From the NCBI RefSeq assembly GCF_002078875.1, contig NC_034419.1, forward strand, positions 19,655,516-19,719,515: 64,000 nucleotides of DNA, read 5' to 3'. The first letter of the stretch is position 1. Each line of letters opens with the position of its first letter. Below the pieces are notes generated by a model, which searched no databases, had not been told where the DNA came from, and was given only the letters and a program-made list of their open reading frames with translations. This DNA is from Numida meleagris (taxonomy: Eukaryota; Chordata; Aves; Galliformes; Numididae). The translations under genes and the position numbers were made by a program. Shown in pieces: positions 39,301-46,302 of the stretch.

Positions 39301-42300
39301 CTTCTCCTTCTGCCACACAGTAGCCCCAGAACCCTGTGCAGCAGCACATAGCATCAGTGCCTCTGCACTGCTTCCAGCCCAACCCTGGTCTGTGAGAAAT
39401 ACTGAAGGATGATGGGTACAACGTCTCTGGTAGCTATTTTATGCTGCATTAAAAGGCCTTCACCCTCCACATCTCCCTTTCTTTACTGAGTGCTCTTTCT
39501 CATTGTACTATAAACTTTTACCAGCTCCTTCCTAAAGCAATAGCTCTGCACAGATGTTTTCTAGCACACTCCATGTTTCAGCAGCTCGCTGTCTCTGGGA
39601 TATCCACCAGAGATGGCTCCTGTCCTCCGGCAGCTCACAGCCCGTTAAAGGTTGGCGGTGGCCAGCAAACAGCGGGATGAAAACCTGAGGGCTGGAGTGG
39701 TTTTCCTCCAGAAGTGAGGAATATGATACACCATAATACTTTAAACAGAGATGAAACAGAAAGAGGAACACAAATCCTAAATGTCCTTCAAATAGCAGAG
39801 AGGTATGTACACGTAGAACCCAGGTTTCAAGGCAATGTTGCTTCTGGGTTAGAACTGAAATGCCAGTGCTCCAGTGCCACTAAGAACACTTAAGCCACTG
39901 GCACCTTGTGAGAGCAGTGACCCGCAGTTGGGGCAGCCCAGCTCCAGCAGCAGCCAAGCCCCACAAGGCCGCTGCTGCTCAAGGTCATGCTGCGATGGGA
40001 GGACAAAGCAGGACACTGCAGTTCCAGCCCCCAGCACAGGTCTGTACCGGAGCTTCCGTGTGCTCCCCACAAGGACAAGCCCTGTTGATGCCTGGCAGGC
40101 CGTGAGGCACAACCATCACAGCTTTGGGACAGGTGGCCATATCAGCACAACACATCCACGTGGGCTCTTCCCAGCTTGGTCAGATGCAGGTACTCTTGGC
40201 ACACAGCATCCTGCAGAGCTGCTGCCCATGTGCGCGACCCAGCGCTGTTCCTCCACTCAGAAATAAATTCTGCCACTCTCTCCAAAGTGGGAGATTGCTG
40301 CTGACAGTCTGCCACCTCCTCCACTTACTGCAAGGTGTTACATTCCCACTTGAAAGGAAAACAAGGACTGCAACCTTCTCTTTACCAATCCAGCAATAAA
40401 TAAAAATAAAAATAAAAATAAAAATAAAAATAAAAATAAAAATAAAAATAAAAATAAAAATAAAAATAAAAATAAAAATAAAAATAAAAATAAATAAAAG
40501 CAAAGCCCTGCAGGAAGTGCCTGGGCCAGGTCTCCTCCTGCCACACCCTGTCCTGCAGACAGTGGCTGGGAGCTTTAATGCCCTCCATCACCTCGGTGCT
40601 GTGAGTGCGTGCCAAGGCCCGGTCATGCACACACAGCCCTGCTGCTGGTGGCTACAAGTGCCAGCCCATTGGGCCAGGCTGCACTACTGTAGGTAGCGTG
40701 AGGCAGCACTCAGGTGCTTCTAATTGACTTCTTCCAACCACCACAGGTTCTGGCTTGCCCTGTGTTTGCAGTAAATTACCACAGCTGGGGGCTCGGGGCT
40801 CAGCCTTACTGTGTTTCCAGAGACTTGCTGGCAGAGGCCGTCGGACTGGAACGTCGCAAGTTTGCTGTTGCCTACAAGTCTAAATAGATGCCCACCAGGA
40901 GCTAGGAGGCGGGGTGAGGTGTTTTTGTAGCACCCATCCACACCCATAGGTGCCCCACTCACCCCTGCCCTCATCCCCACTCATCTCCTCTGACGTCCTG
41001 TAAAGCTGCGCAAAGCTCAGTACGGTTCCGCTCTGACCCAAGCGCCCACAGGTGCAGAGTTCCCTTCGGCTGCGGCTGCTCAGGCCAGGGAGGCTGGGAT
41101 GGAAATGGGGACAGGCAGGGTGTGACTGCTCGTGGGACGTCAGCAGCAGGCAGAGGTCACAGCACAGCACCATGGTGCAACGCTGTGTGACACCGCGCTC
41201 CATGCGGGCGATCGCAGCAGCTCCACGTGCAGCTCCTTCTGCCAACAGCAGCACCCCAGTCTGCTGCAGGAGCTCCTCCTCACTCCTAATGCACAAATTT
41301 AAGTGCCAATTTCCAGTTTCCTCTCTGTGGGTAATCCTCCAGATTTCTGTGAGTAGATGGAAGATTAGATCACATTTATTTTCATGTTTGGAATTTCTAA
41401 ATTAGTATAAACCAGCACTTCAAAGTGGCTCAGCTCCTATAAAACCGAGTCCCACGGAGACGTTGCAGTGTTTGGATGGCGGTGGATGCTTTGTCATATT
41501 CCCATGTGGATATGAGCTTTTCTTTGGGAACGTTTCTGTACTGGTTTCAGACTGCTGTCCCCTGCCCGAGCACACAGGCACTGGCTGTTTGCACAGTCTG
41601 CCAAGGAGCTGGTTTTATTTAACCACCCCTCACAGCAAAGCTCACTGGTGGTATCTCATCAGCGCACCACAGAGCACTGTGCTTTACAAGCATGCAGGAT
41701 CTGACACAAAGCCACAGAGCCAGAAACTCGAGAATTCGCACTGAAACACATTGTTATCCCATGCCGCCATGCCCGAGTTCTTCAGCACAGGAAGCAAACA
41801 GCATTTTCAGCCTTTTTGGAGTTGCGGGGTCCAGCATTTCCCAGGAGAGATGCAGATCCCTGGGTAGCACATCTAACCCTAACAAGCACCACTCTGCCTC
41901 CTCTCGCTGCCTCTCAGGGGGTTGCAGGGTGCGGCAGGCCAGGCCCAACCCACGGGGCACACTCAGTGGGTGCTGTGGGTTTGTGGACAGGCGCTGATGG
42001 GCGTCTGCGTTCCTCCTCCCTCCCGCGGCTCAGGTGGTCTGACCCAGGCTCCCCGGCAGTGGCAGCAGCCATGCCTTCACACAGGGGTTCCCTGTAGCAA
42101 CGTGTTAGAGAGCAGCCCACTATTTGATACAAACTTCCTCACAGAAAGCTATTTCTGTTGTGGGAAAGCAATCCCAGAGCTCACCCGCTCACTCTTGGCA
42201 CAGCAGGAGCGCAACCAAACCAAACCCTTCCCTGAGGCACCCTCCTTCCCCAGAGCTGCTGCTGCCATTCACCTCTCGCTGACTTTTCTGTGGTGCTCCC

Positions 42301-45300
42301 TGAGAGCCACCAGCCGCCCCGGACCGACACCGTGCTGCTCCGCACATATCCTGGCACAGAGCCCCGCAGTGCCACTGCAGCACCCACACCCATCTCTCAG
42401 CCCCGGCTGCACCAGGCGGGGTGCTGCAGGAGAGGAGCATTCAATTAGACAGAACTGCACACAGGGGGGCAATGATTTTCCTTTCACACAGCATTATGCC
42501 TAACAGCCGTGCTCCTATTAGTACCAACCGGCTACTTCAGCCCAATGCCTATTCAGAATTAATCAGGCCATCATTAGATTTATTTTTTTTCCAGAAGGAG
42601 CTTAAACCCCAACCACCCAGACTGCAGGAAGAGCTAATGAACCGCAATTCTGATAACACCGCGGCACCTATCAGTCATGCACAAAGGAAAACTTGGGAAC
42701 CCGCTCATGGGCGAAAAGGCAGAGCTCACCATGGGAAGGCAGCCAGATGTGGCTCTGCACAGCTGAACCAGCGCGCTTTAAAACATTTTCCTGCTGCATT
42801 CCCAGGGCCGGGACACAAAATGTATCAGAGTATCTCCTTGTCTTCAAGGCAGAAATTGACGTTAGATTTTTGCACCACAAAGAAACACAACACTACAACC
42901 CTTGACACTGCCACTCTAGGACTTGAAAATAAGAACTGCTTGTTAACCTGCTGGCAATTCTGATGAGTAAGGAAAAGGCAAAAAAAAATAAGGCAAAACA
43001 AGTGAAAGGCAGTCTCTCTGCCCGGTAGGAAGGCTTCAGTAGGCTTGGTCAGCGCTTTTAGAGGAATATGCTTCAAATAAGTGGAAAGCGTAGAAATATT
43101 AGCCGTGAACGAATATTAATAGTATGCTTCATTTATACCCTGCCATACTTGACTTCAAAGGATCTCAAAGTAGCTTTACAAATGTAATCTTCCATTCCAC
43201 GTGAGTTAGGCTTCTGAATAAGAGTAATAAATACAGGAGTGTGCCTCAAATCAGGAGACCAGGGCATACGGTGACATGACTGCTGGGGGACAGCAGGGCC
43301 ACACCAGTGCCGGTGAGGGCCAGAGCCCAGCTTCCCTGCCCACCAGCCCTGCGGCTGTCTCCATGTAAACAAGTTTCCTTGCAGCCCGATCTCACCGCAG
43401 AGCTGTGCACAGCAGATGTCTGCTGGCTTCTACAGGACTGGAGGCTCAGCACTTTCCAGCACGCACCTGACAGCCACCCCTCCCGGCATAGACCTCAGCG
43501 GCACACTGCCTCTACGGGAGGAACTGCCACATCCTCCAGGTCATCCTCAGCCCACACAGCACTTGGTGGGAAGCGGCCAGGAGCACACCTCAGGGCAACA
43601 GCATGGGACAGATCCAGAGATGGAGAGAATTCCCATTTCACTGCTGAATCTCTTAGGAATGAGCTGTTTGAACACCTCACTTGGTATCGTAAATGTTCAT
43701 ATGTTGGAATTACTTCCCTTACTAAACAAAAATTAGAAAAATACAGCCTTTTTCTGACTGTGCATGAGCGCCACAGAAGCTCTGGGGAACCAGGCGTCTC
43801 AGCTGTTGAGGTTCAATTAAAACAGAGCCACTACGTCCGCAGAGTTCCCACCTCCTCTCAGCCCATCTGATGGAGCTGCCGCAGCCCGGTGAGGTGCTGA
43901 GCTGGCACTGAGCTGCAGCCACGGCCAGTGAGACCCATGAGTGCCTCCTGCGCTGTGGATGGGATTCCTGACTGCCCGTGGCTCCTTGGAGAGCCGTGAC
44001 CATGCCAGGACTTGGAGACTGGGCTCCCAGAGCTTTATGAACTGAGTCTTAGCGGTACAAACTCAGGAGACAGGATAGCTACCAGATTCCCTGGCTGTCA
44101 GGCAGCTTGTAGTTTGCCACCAGGGAAAAACTATTCAACTTTGCCAGAGCAGGTCCATGAACCAGTGCATTAAGACTACATACTTTAACACAGCATGGAG
44201 ATGCCACACTAAACACTTTGGTTACCATGGGAAACCTTTCTCTTTGCCACTGGCATTGCTCAGAGAAGCCTCAGCCCAAATACTCGATCTTGCTTTTGAA
44301 ATCAAACAGATGTTTTTACGATCTTTGATGGAGTTGAGTTATGCATCCTTCCCAGAGGGCGGGAAAAATGCAGTGTTAAAACAGCCCTTTTTTCCTCTTT
44401 TTTTTTTTTCCCCAAAGCATTATACATCCTTAGTGAAAGGGAAAACAGACGTCTTTATCTGGCCTTCACGTTTTCGTTCACTCGGTAACAAATTGTGACC
44501 ACAGCAAACTTTTACCCCAAACGAAGGACGGCCGCCGGTGCGCGCAGGACCGGCCCGTGGGAAGAGAGCGGCTGCCGTTGGCGGTGCTCCGCGATCCGCA
44601 TCCCCAGCCGCGCAGCGCAGCCGCCAGCGCCGGGAGCGCGCAGAGCCATGAGTCACCGCGGGTTCGTCCGCTGGGGACGAGGACCGTGGGAATCAAACCC
44701 TCTCCCGGCGCAGCGGTCAGAGCCGCGCCGCGCACTCTCTCTCCTCTCCTCCAGCGCAAACTCGGCTACGGGAGGAAGGAGCCCGCCCGGCTCGGACGCA
44801 GCCATCGGGGCGCCCGGCAGCGGCGGTGCCCAACGGGACGGGTGGGGCCGCCGCCCTCCAGTTGCAGGCGGCCGGACCGCAGCACAGCGCAGCACAGCGC
44901 GTCCCACAGCCCGGCCCGTCCCGTCCCAACCCGCAGCCGCTCGCCCCCCCGTGCCGGCAGGTGCCCGCGCAGCCCCACCTGGATGTTCCTCTTCTCGCAG
45001 GCGGGCCCGGTGCCCTGCACCACGCTGTCCAACACCGTCACCATGCCCGCGGCCGGGCTCACGAAACAGGAGTTGCGCGCGGCGCGGATCGTCTCCTCGA
45101 TCTCGGCGAAGCGGAAGACGCAGAGCGCGGAGTGCGGCCGCCCTCCGCCCGCCCCGGCTCGCTCGAAGACGCCGAAGAGCAGCTCCTCCTCGGCGGGGCC
45201 CCCCCAGGCCGCCCGCGCCGGGAACACCGACACGAGGCGGGTGAAGGCGTCGGCGGCGCCGCCGCAGCGCAGCCCCAGCTGGATGTAGGACTCGGTCAGC

Positions 45301-46280
45301 TTCTTGGGCTCGCCGCTGCCGTTGAGCGTGGCCTCGGCCGCGTCGCCCAGGCAGATGCGGGCCAGCAGGCTGTGCGAGGGGCTCTCTTTGTCGACCGCGT
45401 TGGCCTCGCTGTTGAGTGCCAGGTAGGCGTAGGGGCGGCGGGCGGCGCGCTGCAGGAAGGCGCGAACGAAGCTGAGCTTGTGGCGCGCCTTGGCGACCTG
45501 CTTGATCTTGAAGATGTTGTCGTCGGAGGGGTTGATGTCGAAGGTGAAGAGCTTGGCCAGGTCGCCGCGCGCGTTGAGGGCGCGGATGGCGATCTCCGGC
45601 GTGTTCTCGAAGCGGTGGTCCTCCAGGCTGCTGTTGCGGGGGAAGAAGGGGCTGCCGAAGCCCGTGTAGGTGGCGGCCACCAGCAGGCGCGCGCCCTCCC
45701 CGCCGCCCCGCCGCAGCAGCAGCCCCACGGTGGAGGCGTTGGGGTGGTTGGCGGCCACATTCAGCATGCTGGGGAACACGGCCAGCGGGTCGCTGCCGCC
45801 CGGCGGGAAGCGCACGGCCACCGCCGAGATGTTGGCCATGCTGCGGAGCTGGCAGAGGCCCTGGTAGATGGAGCCGCAGACGACGAGCACGCCCTGCTCG
45901 GGATCGGGCTGCAGGATCTTGTTGTAGTTGTTGGTGAGCACCTTGGGGTGCTCGCAGGAGGCCTGCGGCAGCTGCGGCGCGTGGCACAGCGGGCTGTCCA
46001 GCACCGGCCCCACCGCCGCCTCCGCCTGCAGCGCCAGCTCGCCCCCCGACAGCTGGAAGAGGCGGTTGACCGCCGCCAGGTAGACGCGGGATCCGGGGCC
46101 GTCCAGCGCGAAGTTGTTGGTGGGGGTGGGCGAGAGGAACTTGCGCTGCACCTCCAGGCCGGCGGCGCGACCGGGCAGCAGCAGCAGCAGCAGCAGCGGC
46201 GGCGGCAGCAGCAGTGGGAGCAGCGCGAGGGGCCGCGGCTCAGCGCTCGCCGCCGGCTCCATCCCCGTCCCCGTGCCCAT
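251..46280 (-). CDS. PLXND1: Plexin-D1 gene, exons 1-23 (3' end outside window)
   Basis: This is the whole span of a minus-strand gene assembled from 23 exons. Spliced, they give 1401 in-frame codons with no stop and every phase matching. The product is a type I membrane receptor. In model numbering it has a signal peptide (1-41), Sema domain (about 42-537), PSI1 (about 545-590), an IPT-like stretch, PSI2 (about 708-743), a further IPT, PSI3 (about 844-885), several IPT/TIG modules (about 890-1265), a transmembrane helix (about 1274-1296) and a basic juxtamembrane helix leading into the RasGAP-like domain. Exon-by-exon sequence agrees with human plexin-D1, including segment lengths and conserved blocks such as [24 protein letters not shown] and [16 protein letters not shown]. 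It is known in vertebrates as the SEMA3E receptor in vascular and neural patterning. The remaining exons for the GAP domain are off the left edge. Other plexins are excluded by the Sema and transmembrane sequences. Confidence 0.97.
359..1604 (-). other. PLXND1: PLXND1 intron 22
   Basis: This is a 1246 bp intron with normal GT-AG ends. I see no coding exon, RNA gene or transposon in it. Short open frames on both strands lack any recognisable sequence. Confidence 0.85.
1605..1717 (-). CDS. PLXND1: PLXND1 exon 22: start of RasGAP-like domain
   Basis: It completes Gly1328 and codes residues 1329-1365, between CCTAAG|GTTTTG and [29 protein letters not shown] then [17 protein letters not shown] is the segment that opens the cytoplasmic GAP domain in plexins and is identical in pattern to human. 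Confidence 0.97.
1718..2372 (-). other. PLXND1: PLXND1 intron 21
   Basis: This is a 655 bp GT-AG intron of unique sequence with no recognisable element. Confidence 0.85.
2373..2480 (-). CDS. PLXND1: PLXND1 exon 21: juxtamembrane helix
   Basis: It completes Ala1292 and codes residues 1293-1327 plus one base, between CTCCAG|CTCTCT and [30 protein letters not shown] finishes the membrane helix and gives the basic stop-transfer signal. [15 protein letters not shown] is the charged juxtamembrane helix that in plexins mediates dimerisation and autoinhibition (family knowledge). It is nearly invariant with human. Confidence 0.97.
2481..3442 (-). other. PLXND1: PLXND1 intron 20
   Basis: This is a 962 bp intron. 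The part around 2560-2960 is markedly AT-rich, including an AATAAATTAAAT stretch near 2890. I recognise no element. Confidence 0.85.
3443..3557 (-). CDS. PLXND1: PLXND1 exon 20: end of ectodomain and transmembrane helix
   Basis: It codes residues 1254-1291 plus one base, between CTGCAG|ATCCAA and [28 protein letters not shown] ends the ectodomain. [20 protein letters not shown] is the transmembrane helix, continued by ALFVFC in exon 21. A competing donor four bases upstream (GTC|GTAGGT) would break the frame, so the downstream one is used. Confidence 0.95.
3558..6186 (-). other. PLXND1: PLXND1 intron 19
   Basis: This is a 2629 bp intron, GC-rich around 3600-3950 and 4740-5000. The longer open frames there are compositional. 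I see no exon or repeat family. Confidence 0.8.
6187..6336 (-). CDS. PLXND1: PLXND1 exon 19: membrane-proximal IPT, first part
   Basis: It codes residues 1204-1253 (50 codons, phase 0/0), between CTTTAG|AAAGAG and [47 protein letters not shown] and QLPVT match the human block with conserved cysteines and the NES sequon. Confidence 0.96.
6337..7293 (-). other. PLXND1: PLXND1 intron 18
   Basis: This is a 957 bp intron. A degenerate pyrimidine-rich repeat (6409-6460) lies just upstream of the exon 19 acceptor in transcript direction. Nothing else is recognised. Confidence 0.85.
6409..6460 (-). repeat. Degenerate GGAA-spaced repeat
   Basis: On the transcript strand, four GGAA cores occur about 9-11 bp apart, separated by A/T-rich spacers (GGAAATATAAA, GGAAATAAA, GGAAATTTA, GGAAG). 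This may be simple low-complexity DNA. The GGAA core is also the ETS binding core. Confidence 0.6.
7294..7569 (-). CDS. PLXND1: PLXND1 exon 18: IPT5 end and linker
   Basis: It codes residues 1112-1203 (92 codons, phase 0/0), between TTCCAG|ACCTGT and [44 protein letters not shown] and [20 protein letters not shown] are the diagnostic blocks. The last is nearly identical to human and is peculiar to plexin-D1. The intron towards exon 17 is only 97 bp. Confidence 0.97.
7667..7757 (-). CDS. PLXND1: PLXND1 exon 17: IPT5, first part
   Basis: It completes Ser1081 and codes residues 1082-1111, between CAAAG|TGGGGG and [29 protein letters not shown] then [10 protein letters not shown] carries the IPT GGR-strand motif and the conserved MVQNVSM block of plexin-D1. 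Confidence 0.96.
7758..10011 (-). other. PLXND1: PLXND1 intron 16
   Basis: This is a 2254 bp intron of unique-looking sequence. I see no exon, RNA gene or repeat family. Confidence 0.8.
10012..10179 (-). CDS. PLXND1: PLXND1 exon 16: IPT4, end
   Basis: It completes Ser1025, codes residues 1026-1080 and leaves two bases, between TGCAG|CCGCAA and [60 protein letters not shown] completes one IPT module and begins the linker to the next. Two glycosylation sequons are visible. Confidence 0.96.
10180..10597 (-). other. PLXND1: PLXND1 intron 15
   Basis: This is a 418 bp GT-AG intron with nothing recognisable inside. Confidence 0.85.
10598..10737 (-). CDS. PLXND1: PLXND1 exon 15: IPT4, first part
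   Basis: It codes residues 979-1024 plus two bases, between TTCTAG|CTTCCC and [48 protein letters not shown] and SSKQCTDL match the human [18 protein letters not shown] block in length and pattern. Confidence 0.95.
10738..13885 (-). other. PLXND1: PLXND1 intron 14
   Basis: This is a 3148 bp intron. It contains unique sequence with pyrimidine-rich patches and no exon or transposon that I can identify. Confidence 0.8.
13886..13985 (-). CDS. PLXND1: PLXND1 exon 14: IPT3, end
   Basis: It completes Thr945 and codes residues 946-978, between TGCAG|GATCGT and [28 protein letters not shown] then [14 protein letters not shown] is the closing half of the IPT fold. The intron separating it from exon 13 is only 165 bp. 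Confidence 0.97.
14151..14302 (-). CDS. PLXND1: PLXND1 exon 13: IPT3, first part
   Basis: It codes residues 895-944 plus two bases, between CCGCAG|ATCGAG and [44 protein letters not shown] and [13 protein letters not shown] make a typical IPT/TIG opening, with the GGTLLTIRG strand conserved across plexins. Confidence 0.97.
14303..16084 (-). other. PLXND1: PLXND1 intron 12
   Basis: This is a 1782 bp intron, moderately GC-rich near 15000-15120 and AT-rich at 15500-15960. No further element is recognised. Confidence 0.8.
16085..16248 (-). CDS. PLXND1: PLXND1 exon 12: PSI3
   Basis: It completes Val840 and codes residues 841-894, between TCTAG|TGGAGG and [37 protein letters not shown] and CPAPEIKK form the third PSI module and its exit. 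The [15 protein letters not shown] block of human plexin-D1 is almost unchanged. A serine run (SESSSS) in the loop is slightly longer than in human. Confidence 0.97.
16249..18595 (-). other. PLXND1: PLXND1 intron 11
   Basis: This is a 2347 bp intron starting from exon 11's weak GT donor. It holds a short ATCAG tandem near 16747-16765 and a 25-base A run at 17608-17632. I recognise no exon or RNA gene. Confidence 0.8.
17608..17632 (+). repeat. Poly-A tract (25 A)
   Basis: This is an uninterrupted run of 25 A on the plus strand (poly-T in the transcript). No retroposon body or target duplication is recognisable around it, so it is probably a mononucleotide expansion. Confidence 0.9.
18596..18689 (-). 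CDS. PLXND1: PLXND1 exon 11: IPT2, end
   Basis: It codes residues 809-839 plus one base, between CGCAG|CTCCAC and [41 protein letters not shown] is equivalent to the human LHTTRKSQVFPLSLQLKG block. The donor has T at +3 and is weak. It is nevertheless the only GT that joins to exon 12 in frame and at the conserved position. Confidence 0.93.
18690..19486 (-). other. PLXND1: PLXND1 intron 10
   Basis: This is a 797 bp GT-AG intron with nothing recognised inside. Confidence 0.85.
19487..19576 (-). CDS. PLXND1: PLXND1 exon 10: IPT2, middle
   Basis: It codes residues 779-808 (30 codons, phase 0/0), between CCCCAG|GAGACG and [29 protein letters not shown] followed by [10 protein letters not shown] matches the human ALECSF, WVNESVVRC block, including the paired cysteines and an N-glycosylation site. 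Confidence 0.96.
19577..21098 (-). other. PLXND1: PLXND1 intron 9
   Basis: This is a 1522 bp intron with GC-rich middle parts and no identifiable exon or repeat. Confidence 0.8.
21099..21203 (-). CDS. PLXND1: PLXND1 exon 9: IPT2, first part
   Basis: It codes residues 744-778 (35 codons, phase 0/0). It reads [19 protein letters not shown], then [16 protein letters not shown], matching the human DCPRTLL to LANTAFFQ stretch. The donor is GAG|GTAGAT. The acceptor is a tandem CAG|AAG|AAA site, so either one or two lysines may be included; I use the upstream AG because it equals the human length. Confidence 0.94.
21204..24511 (-). other. PLXND1: PLXND1 intron 8
   Basis: This is a 3308 bp intron. 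It carries the only clear transposon in the window, a CR1 fragment at about 21345-21942 in antisense orientation to the gene. The rest (21943-24511) looks unique. Confidence 0.85.
21345..21942 (+). mobile_element. CR1 LINE, 5'-truncated, sense on plus strand
   Basis: This is about 600 bp of the 3' end of a chicken-repeat-1 (CR1) non-LTR retroposon. The plus frame from about 21486 reads [33 protein letters not shown] and [12 protein letters not shown], the familiar C-terminal part of the CR1 second ORF. After FRLK (about 21717) the frame is lost; the expected WNRLP-type block continues in another frame, so the copy is dead. The element ends in two copies of the ATTCTATG octamer tail (21925-21941) and has no poly-A, as usual for CR1. 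The 5' boundary is approximate. It lies antisense in intron 8 of PLXND1. Confidence 0.93.
24512..24614 (-). CDS. PLXND1: PLXND1 exon 8: PSI2
   Basis: It finishes Ala709 and codes residues 710-743, between TTGCAG|GTGCAC and [29 protein letters not shown] then [14 protein letters not shown] is a complete PSI cysteine pattern (CxxC, CYWC). The phase-0 end preserves the human residue count up to the next cysteine in exon 9. Confidence 0.96.
24615..25219 (-). other. PLXND1: PLXND1 intron 7
   Basis: This is a 605 bp GT-AG intron, GC-rich towards 25000-25200, with nothing recognised. Confidence 0.85.
25220..25328 (-). CDS. PLXND1: PLXND1 exon 7: end of IPT1 and start of PSI2
   Basis: It codes the end of Asp673, residues 674-708 and two bases of Ala709, between CTCAG|ACCATG and AGC|GTGAGT. 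It reads [20 protein letters not shown], then [15 protein letters not shown], equivalent to the human HVTVEMSVRVNG and ANFTIYDC blocks. The final residues enter PSI2. Confidence 0.95.
25329..26702 (-). other. PLXND1: PLXND1 intron 6
   Basis: This is a 1374 bp AT-rich intron with short A and T runs near 25650 and 25810. No other element is recognised. Confidence 0.85.
26703..26877 (-). CDS. PLXND1: PLXND1 exon 6: first IPT-like segment
   Basis: It codes residues 615-672 plus one base, between TCGTAG|GTCCTG and CAAG|GTATGT. The conceptual protein runs [19 protein letters not shown], then [13 protein letters not shown] and [19 protein letters not shown]. This is the conserved plexin segment between PSI1 and PSI2. 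Two glycosylation sequons (NGT, NIS) are present. The frame was set from both flanking exons. Confidence 0.95.
27148..27277 (-). CDS. PLXND1: PLXND1 exon 5: PSI1 second half
   Basis: It codes the last base of Arg571 and residues 572-614, between CTGCAG|GTGCTC and [24 protein letters not shown] and QCPSM complete PSI1. The tail [13 protein letters not shown] leads into the first IPT-like segment. The phase-0 end gives the same number of residues to the next block as in the human protein. Confidence 0.97.
27278..27918 (-). other. PLXND1: PLXND1 intron 4
   Basis: This is a 641 bp GT-AG intron with nothing recognised. Confidence 0.85.
27919..28019 (-). CDS. PLXND1: PLXND1 exon 4: Sema/PSI1 junction
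   Basis: It codes residues 538-570 plus two bases of codon 571. The junctions are GTGCAG|ATGACA and [19 protein letters not shown] closes the Sema domain. [15 protein letters not shown] is the first half of the first PSI module, with the characteristic Cys spacing and the CGWC motif. The split arginine codon is completed by exon 5. Confidence 0.97.
28020..29754 (-). other. PLXND1: PLXND1 intron 3
   Basis: This is a 1735 bp intron with a small 11-bp tandem repeat at 28227-28258. The remaining sequence shows no exon or transposon. Confidence 0.85.
28227..28258 (+). repeat. 11-bp tandem repeat, about three copies
   Basis: The unit GTGATGGGGAA is repeated about 2.9 times, with the last copy incomplete. 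It is a short minisatellite-like array in intron 3. Confidence 0.9.
29755..29886 (-). CDS. PLXND1: PLXND1 exon 3: end of Sema domain
   Basis: It codes residues 494-537 (44 codons, phase 0/0) between CTACAG|ATTAAC and CAG|GTGAGC. The sequence [13 protein letters not shown] followed by [15 protein letters not shown] and YLYLMTSYQ is the last blade of the Sema propeller and closely matches human plexin-D1 in sequence and length. Confidence 0.97.
30791..30822. promoter_or_regulatory. Paired ATTAATTAATT homeodomain-like sites
   Basis: Two near-identical AT-rich palindromic blocks (GATTAATTAATT) are separated by a few bases. TAATTA is the core site of many homeodomain factors. Function is only inferred. 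Confidence 0.3.
31180..31510. promoter_or_regulatory. Possible GATA-rich intronic enhancer
   Basis: Four WGATAR-like sites lie within about 320 bp: CAGATAATGG (31189), CTATCTG (31223), GCTATCTG (31434) and GTAGATAAGG (31495). GATA factors are typical endothelial regulators, and PLXND1 is an endothelial gene, so an enhancer is conceivable. Motif clustering alone is weak evidence. Confidence 0.25.
32387..32563 (-). CDS. PLXND1: PLXND1 exon 2: Sema domain continued
   Basis: It codes residues 435-493 (59 codons, phase 0 at both ends), beginning [17 protein letters not shown] and ending GGLLK. The acceptor reads TGCAG|CTGCAG, so a second possible AG lies six bases inside; the first one gives the length of the human exon. 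The donor is AAG|GCAAGT, a GC donor rather than GT. No nearby GT restores the frame into exon 3, so the GC donor is well supported. It contributes late Sema-propeller strands, with the conserved [10 protein letters not shown] block and a glycosylation sequon. Confidence 0.96.
32564..44978 (-). other. PLXND1: PLXND1 intron 1
   Basis: This is a 12.4 kb intron with donor CAG|GTGGGG and acceptor TGCAG|CTGCAG. I found no exon, tRNA or transposon. It contains a (TAAAAA)n microsatellite (40397-40498), a pyrimidine-rich patch near 37150-37200, unique AT-rich stretches (35340-35800, 38040-38460, 42470-43200) that could hold regulatory DNA, and the GC-rich flank of the exon 1 CpG island from about 44500. 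Open frames up to about 190 codons in it are compositional. Confidence 0.85.
40397..40498 (+). repeat. (TAAAAA)n microsatellite
   Basis: This is about 100 bp of near-perfect hexamer TAAAAA, roughly 16-17 copies, with shorter TAAA units at both ends. It reads as Phe-Ile repeats on the minus strand, which is not a real protein. It lies in intron 1 and is probably length-polymorphic. Confidence 0.97.
44979..46280 (-). CDS. PLXND1: PLXND1 exon 1: signal peptide and most of the Sema domain
   Basis: The exon codes residues 1-434 in phase 0 and ends CAG|GTGGGG. The start chosen is the ATG at 46280 (MGTGTG), which has G at -3 and G at +4. A second in-frame Met six codons later (46262) has an equally good context. 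The frame stays open upstream to 46487, but only from a GTG, so I do not extend it. A leucine-rich core (residues about 17-36) followed by GRAAG makes a signal peptide, with the mature protein probably beginning near LEVQRKF. The rest is the Sema beta-propeller, with [33 protein letters not shown] and [16 protein letters not shown] all typical of plexin-D1. Several N-glycosylation sequons (NIS, NAS, NSS, NGS) are visible. The exon is extremely GC-rich and contains a CTG/CCG codon run in the leader. A single huge first coding exon is usual for plexins. Confidence 0.97.
46176..46214 (-). repeat. PLXND1: CTG/CCG codon repeat in signal peptide
   Basis: On the coding strand, a CTG run interrupted by CCG codons spells the Leu/Pro core of the signal peptide. 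The plus strand shows about seven perfect CAG units, then three CGG, then three CAG. Such triplet runs vary in length, which would alter the hydrophobic core. Confidence 0.9.
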
Positions 46281-46302
46281 CCCGCCGCGCCGCACACTGC
46301 AT
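46240..46302 (-). promoter_or_regulatory. Upstream ORF overlapping the PLXND1 start codon
   Basis: An ATG at 46302 opens a 20-codon frame that ends in TGA at 46242-46240. It is out of frame with the plexin start at 46280 and overlaps both in-frame candidate starts. Its own context is poor (C at -3, C at +4). If the mRNA includes it, it could dampen translation through leaky scanning. Confidence 0.55.

Noticed and set aside
40397..40498. Phe-Ile repeat peptide on the minus strand
   Set aside because: It is a translation of the (TAAAAA)n microsatellite.
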